Shown here piece after piece: positions 39,849 through 51,721 of a stretch of DNA of 64,000 nucleotides. Below the pieces are notes generated by a model. That model was not told the origin of the DNA. It saw only the letters and a program-made list of their open reading frames with translations, and did not search any database. Numbering within the stretch: position 1 is the stretch's first letter; every line of letters starts with the position of its first letter. Position numbers and translations under genes: made by a program. The stretch is from contig CM073193.1 of the NCBI GenBank assembly GCA_037042915.1, forward strand, positions 1,674,001-1,738,000, read 5' to 3'. The DNA is from Auricularia sp. M13 (taxonomy: Eukaryota; Basidiomycota; Agaricomycetes; Auriculariales; Auriculariaceae).

Positions 39849-40089
39849 GGCGATCACGATGCAGAAGAGAATGTGACACGCGAATGTAGGCACGTCTGCG
39901 ACTGATAAAGGCATCGGCGCCACCTGGTAATCGTTGCATTGTAGTTCGTACGGCCTTTGTGAGAATCCGCACGCGCGCAAAGTCTGATCCACGAGGCGTC
40001 GCCAAACTCTAATGATAATACAAAGGAGGCTGATTAGTACATGGTGTAGGGAGGCATGAGGACAATTACAGTGTAATTAACACATGGAA

Positions 40090-40911
40090 TCAGTCCCGCC
40101 ATATGCACTCGCGGTTTCGCAGTCGTTTCTTGGAATCGAATCGGACTCCTTCCGCGGCCAGGAGCGCCAGTTTGTTCTCGGCTTCCTTGCCCGCTTGCCA
40201 CTTGCCGCAGAATCCTCCGAGGGAGAAGTCGGATGCAATGACACGGTGGCACGGCACATACGGCGCGAATGGATTGTGGCGCAAAGCGCCGCCTACTATC
40301 ATCAAGAATTCAGGCCCCACGCTCAATTTAAATTCATTCTCGACAGTACATACCTGACCGAGGAGATCCTTGCTTCAGGCGAGCACATAAACCCTGATAG
40401 TCGACATTATTGGGAAATGCATCGATGATTATAAGAGCATCTGCGTACCTTGTATGTAAGGACACGTCCTGCAGGGATTGTGCGCGCAGTGTCATATACT
40501 GCCCATTGAAACGGTGTGACAGCCTGCCACACAGTTCAACCAGTGGTCCGAATACAGCCGTTGCGAATACAGCCGTTGCGAAAACAATACCTTGCCATCC
40601 CTCGTTCGATAATGAAGCCTCTCAGCAGATGTTGTGGGGTAATACACATTGCCTTTAGGACTGATTGAGCTACCTGACGCGTTGATTGACCAGAGGAACG
40701 TACAAACTGACATGTCCTTCGGCTCGACAACGTTGCGGCCCAAGGGCGCTGCTTTCCGTACTGCAAGGGCGCGTTTGCTCTCTGCACGTGCTAGGTCGGC
40801 CATCTCGTCAAGAAGAGTGCGTTCGCCGTCTTGCATGGCTTGATCACGGTTGACTGTCGTGGACTCCGACAAGACGCGTCTAGGAACCGGTGAAGGCCGA
40901 CTCCAAGTCAT
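40090..40911 (-). CDS. O6-alkylguanine-DNA alkyltransferase
   Basis: Suicide DNA-repair protein that moves an alkyl group from O6-alkylguanine to its own Cys. Four exons on the minus strand. Exon 1 from ATG 40911 encodes a basic/acidic leader and YPTTSAERLHYRTRDGK. After an intron come AVTPFQWAVYDTARTIPAGR and VLTYK, then GLCARLKQGSPRS, and finally VGGALRHNPFAPYVPCHRVI with the active-site Cys in PCHR, ASDFSLGGFCGKWQAGKEAE and the end RNRECIWRD. The Arg-finger-like RVLTYK helix and the Asn in RHNPF are in place. The leader of about 55 residues before the core (MTWSRPSPVPRRVLSESTTV) is longer than in many homologues and might contain an alternative Met (MQDGERTL). It appears functional. Confidence 0.9.
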
Positions 40912-41051
40912 CCCAAGCTCAAGCGCCTAATTTCCATCGCAAACAGGACTTCAAGCTTCAAGCTTCAAGCTTCATCCAGCACCCACCCACACATACTGAG
41001 AAATACAGCGATGTATGTTACACTTCAACTCCCCAAGTCCTTAGCAGAACG

Positions 41052-42707
41052 TCAGATATATTCCGCCTTGAGCGGCGTCTCTGGTGTCAAGGGGGATTCT
41101 AACTCGGGCACATAAGGAGCATTCCCGGGCCGAACTGAGGTGCGTTGAGTCAGGGTATGAGAACCTCCGTGTAGAAGAGTTCCGGTATATATCTCTAGTA
41201 GCAATGTCGCCTCCGCGCGACCTGCTGCGGCCGCCTGTAGGTGTAGGATGATTCGGCAAGCGAAAATGGAATGGAACGAGCGTTGCATGCTGAGAAAGCC
41301 TGTCAGAGTTCTCACAGAGGTAATGCGGTGGTGGGAGGGGGCGCATTACATACACTGAAAGAAGTACAATATATTCTGCCTAGTGAGACGTCAGCTTCGG
41401 AAGAGCAAGAATTGATTATTGGGTGGCAAAGAGCGTACCGGGGTGGTATAGAGCACAGTCACATTGGCTACAGATATTGCTACGTTGGCCGTTGGCGCGT
41501 GAGACAGCGCTAATGCCCGGAAAGGCCTACGTACCCAGCAAGCAGAGGAAGTACAGAATGCCTGCGAGCTGCTCAGTGTCGCACATACCGCGGAAAGCGC
41601 CCCATCGTACCGTCACGGTAAAGCGACGTGAGGAGGTTCGAGGAACAATGCTTGACTGGCAACTGTGTCAGTGAATCCGGCAGCAGCAGGAATTTTAAGT
41701 TGCACAGTGCTCAAGTCCCTTGATCAGCGTCATCACCACGATCACTGGACGCATCGGTCAGTATAGAAGAAACGCACTGGGAAATGCTCTAACCGAGTTC
41801 GAATGCAGTGAAGGTGATCCATGCTGCAGCAACACGATGCGTCGATGAACGAAGTACGCATCCCGTAAGACCGGGGACCATCGAAGACGCGCTGATGACT
41901 GACACTGTGAATACATGATTGACGCGATGAAATACGGGCGTACAGGAAGACTCCTTGATATAAAATGCAACGAGATAGCCTGCTGTGATCAACACGGCGA
42001 GGAGCATCAGAACGAGGGCAAGAAGCATCGATCGCATGCCATTCCAGATGGCCCAGGTTCTCAGAACAAGTATCACTCGTGGAGTGTAAGCTTGGTAACT
42101 CGCTAACGCGTCTCTTCAGTGGCCTACTTTCTGAAGCCGCAATTCCCAGCACCGTAGACCCTGTAGTAAGGTTATGAACACGCATGATCCAGATGCATGG
42201 CATCTCTGCTCACATGACATGTAAGTGAAAATTGCGTGGCAAGCCTGCGGGCGGACATCGAAAAGTTCAACTGAAGCGGGTTCAGTCAACAGCTGTTACA
42301 GTTCTGACGCGTAGACGAGTGACCATGCATACTGTATAGTGTAAGGAGGAGCTCTGGCCACGCTGGATAGCGTGCCGTAAAGAAGAGGACCTTTCCAGCA
42401 CCCCAACGAGCCGGCCATACAAATTCCACCTCAGCGGAGAACGTGGTGAGGTGATCATAGAACTAGGAAGTGAAATTCAGGGCGTCGATGCTTAGTTTGC
42501 GAAGGTCGATAGATCACGTACAAATAGAAAGGCCGCGGATACTGGAATGCTAGGCGTCAGGCGAGTCCATACAGTCCTGTCTGCTACGCACGATGTACAT
42601 TCTATGAGGATGTGAGAAAAAGCGTGCAGGATGTCAAGAGTCCGAAAGCGTACATGTACTATCCTCGCTCGCGCTAACGAGGCAAAGGCACTCTGGAACT
42701 TGTCCAT
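41052..42707 (-). CDS. DUF6533-type seven-helix membrane protein
   Basis: Multi-exon minus-strand gene. Near 42462 an exon reads FYDHLTTFSAEVEFVWPARW, GAGKVLFFTARY, the signature of the DUF6533 N-terminal domain. Then follow VILVLRTWAIWNGMRSMLLA and LVLMLLAVLITAGYLVAFYI, a short soluble loop, and LAGILYFLCLLG. The last exon reads LMTGFLSMQRSFHSIFACRI, ILHLQAAAAGRAEATLLLEI and stops at KAEYI. This order is standard for the large DUF6533 family of mushrooms, of unknown function and presumably in a cellular membrane. The 5' end is uncertain: MDKFQSAFASL at 42707 is one candidate, but the phase of the first intron does not close cleanly. The exons between 41700 and 42200 are also only partly resolved. 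Confidence 0.65.
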
Positions 42708-43827
42708 CACGGCCGTGCCGTCGTAAGTAGGGGATGGGACAAAGCAGAGGCCGTCAGTCTTCTTTCCCAACACGAGTGCCTTGTCATTGTGGAACCATTT
42801 GCCGATCGATGCAGGGCCCCTGTGCGGCCCCGTGGCTTGACAACCGAGACTGTATTGGCGTTCCCGCGAGAAGACGGTGCAGACGGTGCAAGACCTTGAC
42901 GGCCTGGACGCATGGGACACGAGTGCACCTGTCGTTGACGATCAACTTGACCCGTCGCACCCATGCGACGGAGAGAAAGAGTTGACAGATTCACTGGGTT
43001 GAGTACGTTCAGGAGGGAAGATGTGAGCTGCGGCGGAAAGAGAGTGAGCTCTGAAAGGCTGCAGGACAGCTTACTTAAGAAATGGTTGCGTGTACTTAGA
43101 ACAACCTCGGAGGAATGGACACACATCAGTCCAGCGCCAATCTCTGGGTTTAGAGGTGCCGAATCCGTCAGAGCCACAAGTGGAAATCGCCGTTGGACAG
43201 CAAGCAATAGAAAGCACGGAGTTACTATTTGAGACAAGAGGGTAGAGCTCCCGAATTGGAATGAGATGTAGATGCTGCGTGCTCCAATAAGCATCACATC
43301 GCTCAGCCTAGGGTGTGTTCTCGTGGAGTGTTACAAGCGTCTTGACTGGACGGACGAGGAATTCTAGGCGTCAATTTGCACTGCAGAAAGTGGTGATCGG
43401 CATGAATCGGCCACTGGCTATGAGACCTGGGCATACCAAGATTGAGCAGCTTAAGTGCTCTCCGCAGCTCCATCGAGCCAGTTCGTCCTTATGGTACCGA
43501 GAGCGCCTGGACCAGACCGGGACCGCGGGTTTAAACCATGCTCCTTTCCATATGACATATGACGCCGCGCGCCGTGCCGTTTGTCGTTGAAACGAATCAT
43601 CCGGATGCAGTAGATGTGAACGTCGGAGGAAGAACCGTGAAACAGCGGACTCTGAATCACAACAACAGCAATTCAAATTAGAATGTCCTCCAGGTGAGGG
43701 CAGAAACTTTCAGTCTTCCGCCTCAGAGAGCGTAGAATCCCCAAAATTCCACAAATGCTTGCCATTTGAGCTATCTAATAATGGGAAAATGGCTTCCGTG
43801 CCCGTTCGTGTTGACGCCACATGTTAC
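42708..43827. other. Intergenic, unassigned ORFs
   Basis: Minus-strand ORFs (42707-43297, 43371-43676) show no family motif. A short near-palindrome (CATATGACATATG) lies at 43549-43561. A decayed gene is possible but not shown. Confidence 0.4.
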
Positions 43828-44655
43828 TCAGCATGAAAACGTCACGCTGTGGACGTCTTCAGTATGAGGAATTCACAATAAGTCTCAGGGCTCACGTCAT
43901 GGAGACTCCGGGGGTGTTGCACTGACGGATGGAATCTGAAAGGGCAATTCAGCCATGTCCCAGTGTTCGACACTTGGATGCTCGACGCACCACCTCCATT
44001 GGTTGGGTCAGAGAATGCTTGGTCAGGAGGGCCTGAGGAGAAGCCCAATCAATGGTGCATAATAACACAGCGTTGATTTCGTTGCCACGCACAGGAGCTA
44101 GATAGGCAAGCATTGCCACCACACCCTGCAGCGTTGAAAGAAAAAGACATTCCGAGCTAAGTGAGAGCATTCAATTGACAGGCACGCTTTGCCATACAGT
44201 GTATATACTCACATTAAAACCGTCGATGCGGGAAATGTTGCACTGGCGGAATCCGGGATTGTCGAAGCTGCACTCGAGGAGCGTACAGCCGGTACCATCT
44301 GCCAAGCTGTAAAGAATAAACATCTAGTCATGCACAACAAAGGGACTCGACACACGAGCATTGACCTGTCTGGCCAAAGGCCCGCCATGCGAGTTGCTGG
44401 TCAGTGACATTAGCAGCCGCGGGGGCGCTCAGTGTGGCATTGGAGACTTACGGCCTCGGGGACTTGAAGAGACGTTGCCTGGCCCGGGCCAATGGATGAG
44501 AGAGTGACAGTCCTCTGGTTGACATCGTGGTAGACCGGTGTCACAGTCCTCCCGCAGTTGTTGACGAAGGTAACGACATGGTCGCGCTTCTCGATGGCGC
44601 TACCAACGGCGGCTAGAGGAGCGAGGACGATGACGAGTTTGACGAAACTGAGCAT
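43828..44655 (-). CDS. Thaumatin-like small secreted protein A
   Basis: Secreted Cys-rich protein of the small thaumatin-like type that is common in basidiomycetes. Seven exons were followed by eye and all phases close. Exon 1 (44655-44452) encodes a signal peptide (MLSFVKLVIVLAPLAAVGSA) and VVTFVNNCGRTVTPVYHD. Further exons give QLAWRAFGQTGQCSLADGTG, CTLLECSFDNPGFRQCNISR, IDGFN, LGMSFSFNAAGCGGNACLSS, SCPPDQAFSDPTNGDSIRQC and NTPGVSMTVTFSC with stop at 43828. Cys pairs are even-looking and placed as in the paralogue at 46398. The family has been called glycopeptide in fungal annotations; function is unknown, and an antifungal or wall-binding role is only inferred from the thaumatin fold. A TATA-like box lies about 60 bp upstream. 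Confidence 0.8.
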
Positions 44656-44712
44656 CTCCGAGAGTGGCCGATTCGTTAGATGGTGGTGGACTTCCCGTGT
44701 CCCCAAAGCCTG

Positions 44713-44721
44713 CTTTATATC
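44713..44721 (-). promoter_or_regulatory. TATA-like box of thaumatin-like gene A
   Basis: Minus-strand GATATAAAG about 60 bp before the ATG at 44655. Paralogue B has CTATAAGA at the same distance (near 47240). Confidence 0.45.
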
Positions 44722-44734
44722 TTTCACGGCGCTT

Positions 44735-44794
44735 TACAGCCGTTTGCAAAAGATACTGGACATCCGGAAATAAATGTATATTCGGAAAGAGCCG
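44735..44794. repeat. 60-bp inverted repeat, left arm
   Basis: Perfect 60-bp match, inverted, to 45306-45365. Starts TACAGCCGTTTGCAAAAGAT and ends TTCGGAAAGAGCCG. Weaker similarity continues about 18 bp into the spacer. The arm lies 80-140 bp upstream of the gene A start codon, so it is part of that promoter. Confidence 0.9.
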
Positions 44795-45305
44795 TCCCGA
44801 ACAAGTCCGAATCCGTCCCGAGCGATGTCGTCGCCGCCGACTTCAGCTTCAGATGCGCTTTTGGACAAGCAGAGCGAATCCACGCAATCGAGAGTACAAC
44901 TATATATACAATATTTAACTACAGGAGAGCGTTTGGAGAGGGTCAAATTCATATGGGTTGGTCGACGCATTGGGCGCAACGCAGCCATGGGCAATTGCTC
45001 ACCAGAGCCTAAGATTGCAGTTATTGAAAGCCTTCGAGGTACTTGCTGTGAAACGGTTGGCTCATGAGGGGGAGATGATTGGAGGAATTAGCAGACGGGC
45101 GTACCGAGTAACAGTTGGAATGTACAGTGTGCACCCCATTCTGACTCAACGCTCCGTGGCGCCCCTTGATACTTGGAGCGCGGAAAAACAAGGGCGACCA
45201 ACGGCCATGACAATCAGCAGGCTAGACGGGCACCACAAACGAGGCTGCCAGCTACAACGCAGAGCGCAAGGGCGCGGGAAGCGGAACGGACGGAGCTGGT
45301 CGGGT

Positions 45306-45365
45306 CGGCTCTTTCCGAATATACATTTATTTCCGGATGTCCAGTATCTTTTGCAAACGGCTGTA
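45306..45365. repeat. 60-bp inverted repeat, right arm
   Basis: Inverted copy of 44735-44794, 511 bp away. No thaumatin-like gene follows it on the plus strand, so the promoter-proximal segment was copied without the gene, or the gene was lost. Confidence 0.9.
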
Positions 45366-46397
45366 CTCGATCGGTTGAGAGATTGTGAAACCAAAAAGAT
45401 GCCATTCGCGCGCAGCCGAACTTGCATCGCACATCCGGAGCCGCGCGCAACAATGTCCATGGCGCCAAAGTACTTACTGCTAGGCAGTCAACACTTATGA
45501 TACCAGGTGTGCGCACCGCCCGTGCATCAAAGAGTGAATATATGCAAGATGTTCATCAGCGGCCAGTATCCTCGCCCTCGCTGCACCGCTACAACGGACG
45601 ACGCACGTGAACTTGTGTTCAACTTGATGCTGAATGTTGGGACCGAGGTAGGTAAGTGCTGGACTGCGTGGCTATAGAGGCCTAGCGTTGTTGAAAAGGC
45701 TCGACGTCCGGTCCAAACGGCTTCGATCTGTGTACGCATGCACAGGAAGTCGACGGGCGGCAGACTATTGATGGCAATAACCTCCTCGTGTAATACAAGC
45801 TGGGCGAGAACTTGGCTCCAGGTAGAACACTGGTAAATGTCGTTAAATGGTTACTTGCTCACATACGGAAGCCCAGGGCTCTTGAAGTACATGTACAGTC
45901 GCGCCCGAGGGTGCCAGAGCTGACGCTTGTGTTGGGAGTAACAATGATCATGAGGCTGAAGAATCACTGCAAACACACCAGTTCAATGCAAAGCGCACGC
46001 GGACAGAGAGCTACCAGGCGCTATGCGATGTTGTACTGTTCTATCCAACGTTTCTTGAATAGAGACAAGGCAAGCTGCGCGGCAAAAAGGCCAGCGCCAA
46101 GCTATGTAACGTGACAGCATAGGCAGCCGATTCAAGATGAATGTTGCTCGCTAATAGCATCACCGCGCACTGTGGTGAATAAGAAGCAGCGTGAAGGGCG
46201 GAGAAGAGACTACGTCGGACTTTCAAACGGAACAACAGAAATCTAAGCTGAACTTGCAACCGCCGGTCTAGGAATTCTCACTCTCTTCGTCTCAAGAACA
46301 TATCATATTTGCACAACGCATTTTTACTGGAGCATGGCCGTGCAGGGAAACAGCTATTTTGCGCTCTCCACCATTCCGAGTCGTAACGGACGCAAAC
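45366..46397. other. Intergenic between thaumatin-like genes
   Basis: Nothing recognised beyond the inverted-repeat arm just before it. Confidence 0.45.
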
Positions 46398-47181
46398 TCA
46401 GCAGAACGTCACGCTGCGGTCATCTTCAGTAACAAGACTGGATCAGTGGAAGTATCATAACTCACGTCATGGGGACGTTAGCAGTGTTGCATTGACGGAG
46501 CGAAGCTGCATAGCATTTAGTCCTGTCCCAGAATTCAACTCGACATTCTCGGACGTACCACCTCCATTTGTCGGGGTAGAGAATGCTTGGCTGGGTCCGC
46601 CTGGACAAAGGTTCTATCAGAGATATTGACTCTGAGGTAATCATCGCTACGCACAGGAGCTATTCGGGCAGGAATTGCCGCTGCATCCGGGCCAGGAAAA
46701 CGACACTCCGATCTACGTGCACAGTGTCAAAATAGGGAGGGGTCCTGCTCTTGTATACGCACGTTAAAACCGTCGACGCGAGACAGGTTGCACTGGCGGA
46801 AGTTGGGGTTATCGAAGCTGCACTCGAGAAGCGTGCAGTGGGCCCCATCCGGCATGCTGTAGCAAATCAGGATCTGGCCGTGCTGGATAGAATGGGTCGA
46901 CATACGTGCATGAGCCTGTCTGGCCAAAGGCGCGCCATGCGAGTTGCTGCGCGGTAATATAGTTAGTTTAGTATGCACCTGGGACACTGAAGACTGACAG
47001 CTTCGGCGACCTGCATAGAGGTCCTTCCTCCTTTGCCAAGGGCAGCGAGAGTGACAGTCCTGCCGTTGTCGTGGTAGACCGGCGTCACGGTCTGCCCACA
47101 GTTGTTGACGAAGGTCACTGTGTGGTCTGCGACGACGGCAAGTGGGGCGAGCAGGAGGACGAGCTTGGTGATGGCGAGCAT
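46398..47181 (-). CDS. Thaumatin-like small secreted protein B
   Basis: Paralogue of gene A, same strand and same seven-exon plan. Exon 1 encodes the signal peptide MLAITKLVLLLAPLAVVADH and TVTFVNNCGQTVTPVYHDNG. Later exons give LAWRAFGQTGSCTMPDGAHC, TLLECSFDNPNFRQCNLSRV, DGFN, IGVSFSWPGCSGNSCPNSSC, GPSQAFSTPTNGASLRQC and NTANVPMTVTFC with stop at 46398. The acceptor that opens the fourth coding block is TAG at an ATCGGAGTG exon start; using the nearer CAG gives a false stop, so automated models may truncate it. Identity to A is high in the LECSFDNP block and lower around the central Cys loop. Function as for A: unknown, secreted. Confidence 0.8.
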
Positions 47182-48022
47182 CTTTGAGACTAGTTGACTC
47201 GATGGATAGTGAAGGCTTTCTGCACCGCAGCTTCCGGTCTTATAGCTCTGTAGGCGCTTCACGTGACCTGTCGTGAGATTGTTCAACAGAAGATTTTGTC
47301 AAGAGATGCCTTCGAACGGCGGAGCAAGAGATGCGTTTCAAACGCGGATCCGAACGTTCCTCCATACTTGTGTACAGCATCGAGCGACTGCGGCCGCTCA
47401 CAACAATATCTACGGCTCCACATCACAGCGAAGGAACTTCCGCGAGACTCGGACTATGTGACGGCTCCGAAAGAGTGCTGGTCCATCCTACAGGGTCCAA
47501 AATTGTGGGAGGCGGTAGGAATAACATTAGCATCTTCGTTGCACTGAAGTTGAGGCTGAATGTTATCTGGCCGTTCAACAGAAGGACGATATTGACCTCG
47601 GCTTCTAGTCGGTCCAACACCCACGTGCCAATATGATGATCCAACGAAACTCACTCTGTTCATCAGGGGCGCTGCTACAGGGACCTGCGACAGATGCGCA
47701 GCTTATCGGGGGATATCCTGGTCATCAACGTGAGATGATGACAGAACTTCGGCCCTCGGGTGCAATTGTCTGAGGGTACATTGGATACTGAAGTAGCCAG
47801 CGTAGCGATACAGGGAAACGAGTTTATCCGGAGTGAAGCAATGCAGGTGTGCGATGTGTGGGAAAAATACAATGTTCACTGTCCAGCGTTTATCACGAAC
47901 ATAAGGTCGAGACGCAATTATAGCCATACTCCGATGCCATCCAATTCAGCTATGTGAATATTTGCAGTGGACGTCAGCAGCCCTGAGGCGGGCCCGAGGC
48001 CCGAGGGCTGGGGCTGGTGCGA
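47182..48022. other. Intergenic, nothing recognised
   Basis: Short ORFs only. Confidence 0.5.
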
Positions 48023-49760
48023 TCAGGTCGACGCATAGCGAGGTTCGGCCTTATTGGGCGTCGTGATACCCTCTGCGGTACGCTGCGGCGCGGCTGCAGC
48101 AGTACTATCTCGAGTATGCAGCGGGGAAAGCGGATGGCCAATGGAGTTGGGATCGATGCTCGTTCGAGTCGCGTCCCGTTCAACCACTGAGCGACTCAAG
48201 CCGTAGCTCCTGAATGTCCGGATGACGAGAACGAAATACAGTCCCCCGAGGGCGAACACCGCGGTGACGATAATACGCGGTATGAGCGCGTCGCCCGAGG
48301 GCAGTGGCTGTGGCGGGTTGTCCGTACCGGATGTCCAGAGAAACGCGAGCACCGAGACGCAGAAGAAGATGACGGACCACGCCAGCCAGATCGCAGGCGT
48401 CGCGAGCAGCACCCAGACGTTCCACCAGATGTTGGTCGTCGTCCGCTGTGCCTCCTCCGCCCACCGCGAAGCCTTTTCCATGCGACGCATTGTTCCGAAA
48501 CGCAGTATGAAGATGCAACCGTAGACTGCTATGGTGAGCAACGCGCGACATGCAGAGCCCAGCGACATACTCAGGGAAAAGAGCGCAGCGGTTAAACTAA
48601 TAAAGGCCGCGGTCCGCGTCGTCGGGTCGTTCGCCGCGTCTTCAATCTGGAACACAGTCACGATAGCCCTTTAGTCCTCGTCAGCATGTGCCATGCCGTA
48701 GTCGTGATACATACGAGAGCAGCAGCGCAGACACAACGTTGAGCGTCTTCCACTCGCGCATCAAGCTATCCACAAAGTCCTCCCAATTTTCCTTGAACCG
48801 ATCCAGCGCGGGACTCACAATGCCTTGCTCCACGCCGACCGCCCATTCTCGCGGACTTGGAAACGACATCGTCGTCCGCCCCTCAGAGATGCGCGCACGC
48901 TCAATGAGCCGCTCGATATCCGGCCGGCTGACTTCGGCGTCCTCGAACACGCGCGATACGCGCGAGAAGTAGACGGACGGAAGACGCAGCAGGAGGTGCA
49001 GGTACGCGAGCCGCATGAGCTCGTCCCAGAAGTCCTTCAGCTTTTCGCGCCGCTTGCGAAAAGCAGAGGACGACGTGAAGCCGACCGCGTACGGGTCCTT
49101 GGGTACGAACGGTTCTTCGCGCTCTGGGCGCGAGTGCGGGCGGTGCAGCGAGGGCAGGCCAGCCCAGAAACGCAGTGGTGACGCTGTGCGGTGTGACTGC
49201 GAGTCTGTGCGCTGTCGCGGCGGCGGCGTTGCAGGAACCGTGCCCCTGTTGTGCGTCGGCAGCACGGGGTCGGACGAGGTGTGGGTACCAAAACGGCCAA
49301 ACGCTGTCCGTTGGGATTGGCATCGTCAGCTGCAGACTCGCGCACACAGGGCGCGATCGCACTGACTATTCTTGAACACGGTCGGCAGAGAATGGTTCGC
49401 GTCGCGGTCGAAAGAGACGCGGTGTGGCGGTGTGCTGGTGCCATCCCCGTGCGTTTGCTGAGGATCTGAGGCTGTCGATCGTCCGGGAGAGTGTGTAGAA
49501 TTGGGCAGCGACTCGAATCTGCTCGGCACAGAGCCCGACCGCCCGCGACCAAGTGCTGGTCGTTGCGCAATGGAGGCTGCACTTGGTAAGGCAGTGAGCT
49601 TGTCGCGGTCCGTCAGCCTGGACGAGCTGGGAGATTCTTGTGCTGTTCAGAACGCGGCGTCAGTCAGTTACATAACGGTTTGACAGCTGGTTTGACACTT
49701 ACTGAAGCCACCTATCGCGTCATTTCCAGGTTCAACTGAAGGAAACGCGGTCGTGCTGGC
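48023..49760 (-). CDS. Conserved membrane protein of agaricomycetes
   Basis: Minus-strand gene with at least four exons. A disordered N-terminal part (FPSVEPGNDAIGGFTQESPS, LTDRDKLTALPSAASIAQRP, VSFDRDANHSLPTVFKNS) leads to a helical domain (SSAFRKRREKLKDFWDELMR, DIERLIERARISEGRTTMSF, FKENWEDFVDSLMREWKTLN). An intron near 48690 joins it to IEDAANDPTTRTAAFISLTA, two or three membrane helices (GCIFILRFGTMRRMEKASRW, WNVWVLLATPAIWLAWSVIF, IIVTAVFALGGLYFVLVIRT) and a hydrophilic tail ending KAEPRYAST. The EWKTLNVVSALLL and FGTMRRMEKASRWAEEA stretches are the conserved core of a mushroom-specific family without assigned role. The true start codon was not found; coding evidence begins about 49760. 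Confidence 0.7.
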
Positions 49761-51040
49761 CGCCTGAACGGTCAATGAAACGAGCTGAGCAGCTTGATGC
49801 CAAATAAATCAGCTCGAAGCATGAACGAGCTGCCCCCTAAGACATACTAAGGGGTTCGCCCACGTCGAGCTGCAATACGGAGCTCGTGCTGGAGCCTGCG
49901 GGAGAGCGCGCGCGCTGAATCGAGTCTTCGGGCATAGATAGTCGCGAAGTTGAACAAAAAGTATGCCTGGGCTATGCCAGGAGCGTTCAAGCCGCCCAGG
50001 TTGAGTTCGTCGCGGGTTGGTAACGGACAAGCGTGTCCTGGTTCGGCCCGGCACCGGCTTGCCTCGAAAGGGAATTCCTGAGCGCTTCCGCCCGTAAAGC
50101 ACAATTGCTGAGCCCTGAGGTTGTAATCGAACGCTGAAAGTAGGCCTCTCTTGGACCTCTGACGGCGAAGGAAGACTTCTCACCAACAATTTGAGCCCCC
50201 ATTCCTTCGATCAGGGTATCACCTCAGCACCTGAGGGTCCATCTTCGTTCCAAAACTACTTCAGCTCAGGAACTAAGCCATGAGAAGCATTAGAATAATG
50301 TTTTCAGAGATAGACTCAGTGCTTGCCATAGAGATGCATCGAACAACTGGGAATCGATCCTGCAGAAGAAACCGACGCTGATGAAATGAACTCAACGTAC
50401 ACGATACACACAACCTGAGTTCCGTATGGCAGATCGTCGCGATCGCGAGGTCCTTGTCACGGTGCCAATGAATGAGTAGTAGCCAGTGTTGATCACTACA
50501 AATGATTTTGGATGGCACCTTCATGTGAAATATGGCAGTTCCGCTAGCTTCTTCGGACCGCCGTCTGTGCGCCACACGCACGAATGCTGGGGGACCTTCC
50601 AGCATTGCAGGGCTCCTGAGACACAACTCAGTTTGAATCTGAAATCCGGAAGCTTGGCGTGCGAAGAGGAGTCCGAGAGACAGAAGAGACGACATCGGTC
50701 CGGCATTTGACAACATGGACGCTTGACCTCGCCGACATCACGAGACGCAATCGCCGCGCCCACGCCACGACGCAGAGTGCGGTCGAGGGCCTGGCAGACT
50801 AAAGCGGGTCACGGGTCGCAGCCACCAACTCTCGCGGGATCGCCGCCGCGATGACCCTGCGCGCGAAGAGCAGTCAGAACACAAGGACGCGTTCCAACCC
50901 GGTAGGCGCGCTGGACACGTGGTGCAGCTGCTTTGGGCCTTGTCTGCCTGGGCCCTTGTGCGGCATGCTGATATAGGACGATGTGATGGTGTCCCCGTCC
51001 CGGTCGCCCTTCGCTGCAGGTGCTGCATACACACGGCGTC
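49761..51040. other. Intergenic, unassigned
   Basis: ORFs at 49809-50189 and 50273-50716 (minus) have no recognised motif. The missing 5' exon of the membrane-protein gene may lie here. Confidence 0.4.
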
Positions 51041-51721
51041 ATGTCCTCGTTCACAATGACGATGACGCCCTCGTCGTCCGCGCTTATTTCGGCGCCGACG
51101 TTCGAGCCTGCACGCGTGGCTGGCGCACATCTCGCGGAGACGGCGCGGGCTATTCATATCGCCTTCTCGCGCGCGCCAAGTGCCCAATACGCGCTGTGCG
51201 GTGCGTACGCACTGGCTCTTCTCGGATGCCCCCGTCCCACAAGTGTACGTGTTATCCGGAGCTGTAGATGGCGTATCTGAGCGGTAACGTAGAGAATCGA
51301 GTGCATCGTCGCCAATGGCAAGTTCGGTGTCGTGAAGCGCGCGCTGCCCGGCGCTTCGTGGTGGCATCCGCGAGTTGCGGCTGGAGCAATGACATCGTAT
51401 TATACGACGACCTCGGGCGTCGCCGTCGAAGTGCGTTGGTACGAGGCTGGGATCGTGGGCCCTCGCAGGATTATGCTCGGCGCTGGCGGCACCGTTGGCC
51501 AGACAAGTGCCGGCGTCTACGCGTTGAATGCAACACAACTGTTACGAGCCGCAATCAAAGCTTTCGCTAAGGACGGCGAGGACGGCGATGCAGACAGTAT
51601 TCGATGGCTGGCTGGTCAACGCGGGTTGCAAATCGACTTGGGCAGGGCACTGGCGGGTCTCGAGGAGGACGTGTCCGTGGTTTTGGGTGACCTTCCAACG
51701 CTGAGGACTATTCTTCGGTGA
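51041..51721 (+). CDS. Small protein resembling a nucleotidyltransferase fold
   Basis: Two exons, 51041 to about 51240 and about 51291 to 51721, joined across a roughly 49-nt intron (GTACGT donor, AACGTAG acceptor). The joined chain of some 210 residues reads PARVAGAHLAETARAIHIAF, QYALCGAYALALLGCPRPTS, RIECIVANGKFGVVKRALPG, TTTSGVAVEVRWYEAGIVGP and LNATQLLRAAIKAFAKDGED. The pattern of a Gly-rich helix turn, R.T. and following hydrophobic strands resembles minimal nucleotidyltransferases of the DNA polymerase beta type. The expected D.D pair is not evident: after PTS comes RIECIV. So it is either a divergent or inactive member or another fold. No signal peptide. Confidence 0.5.
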
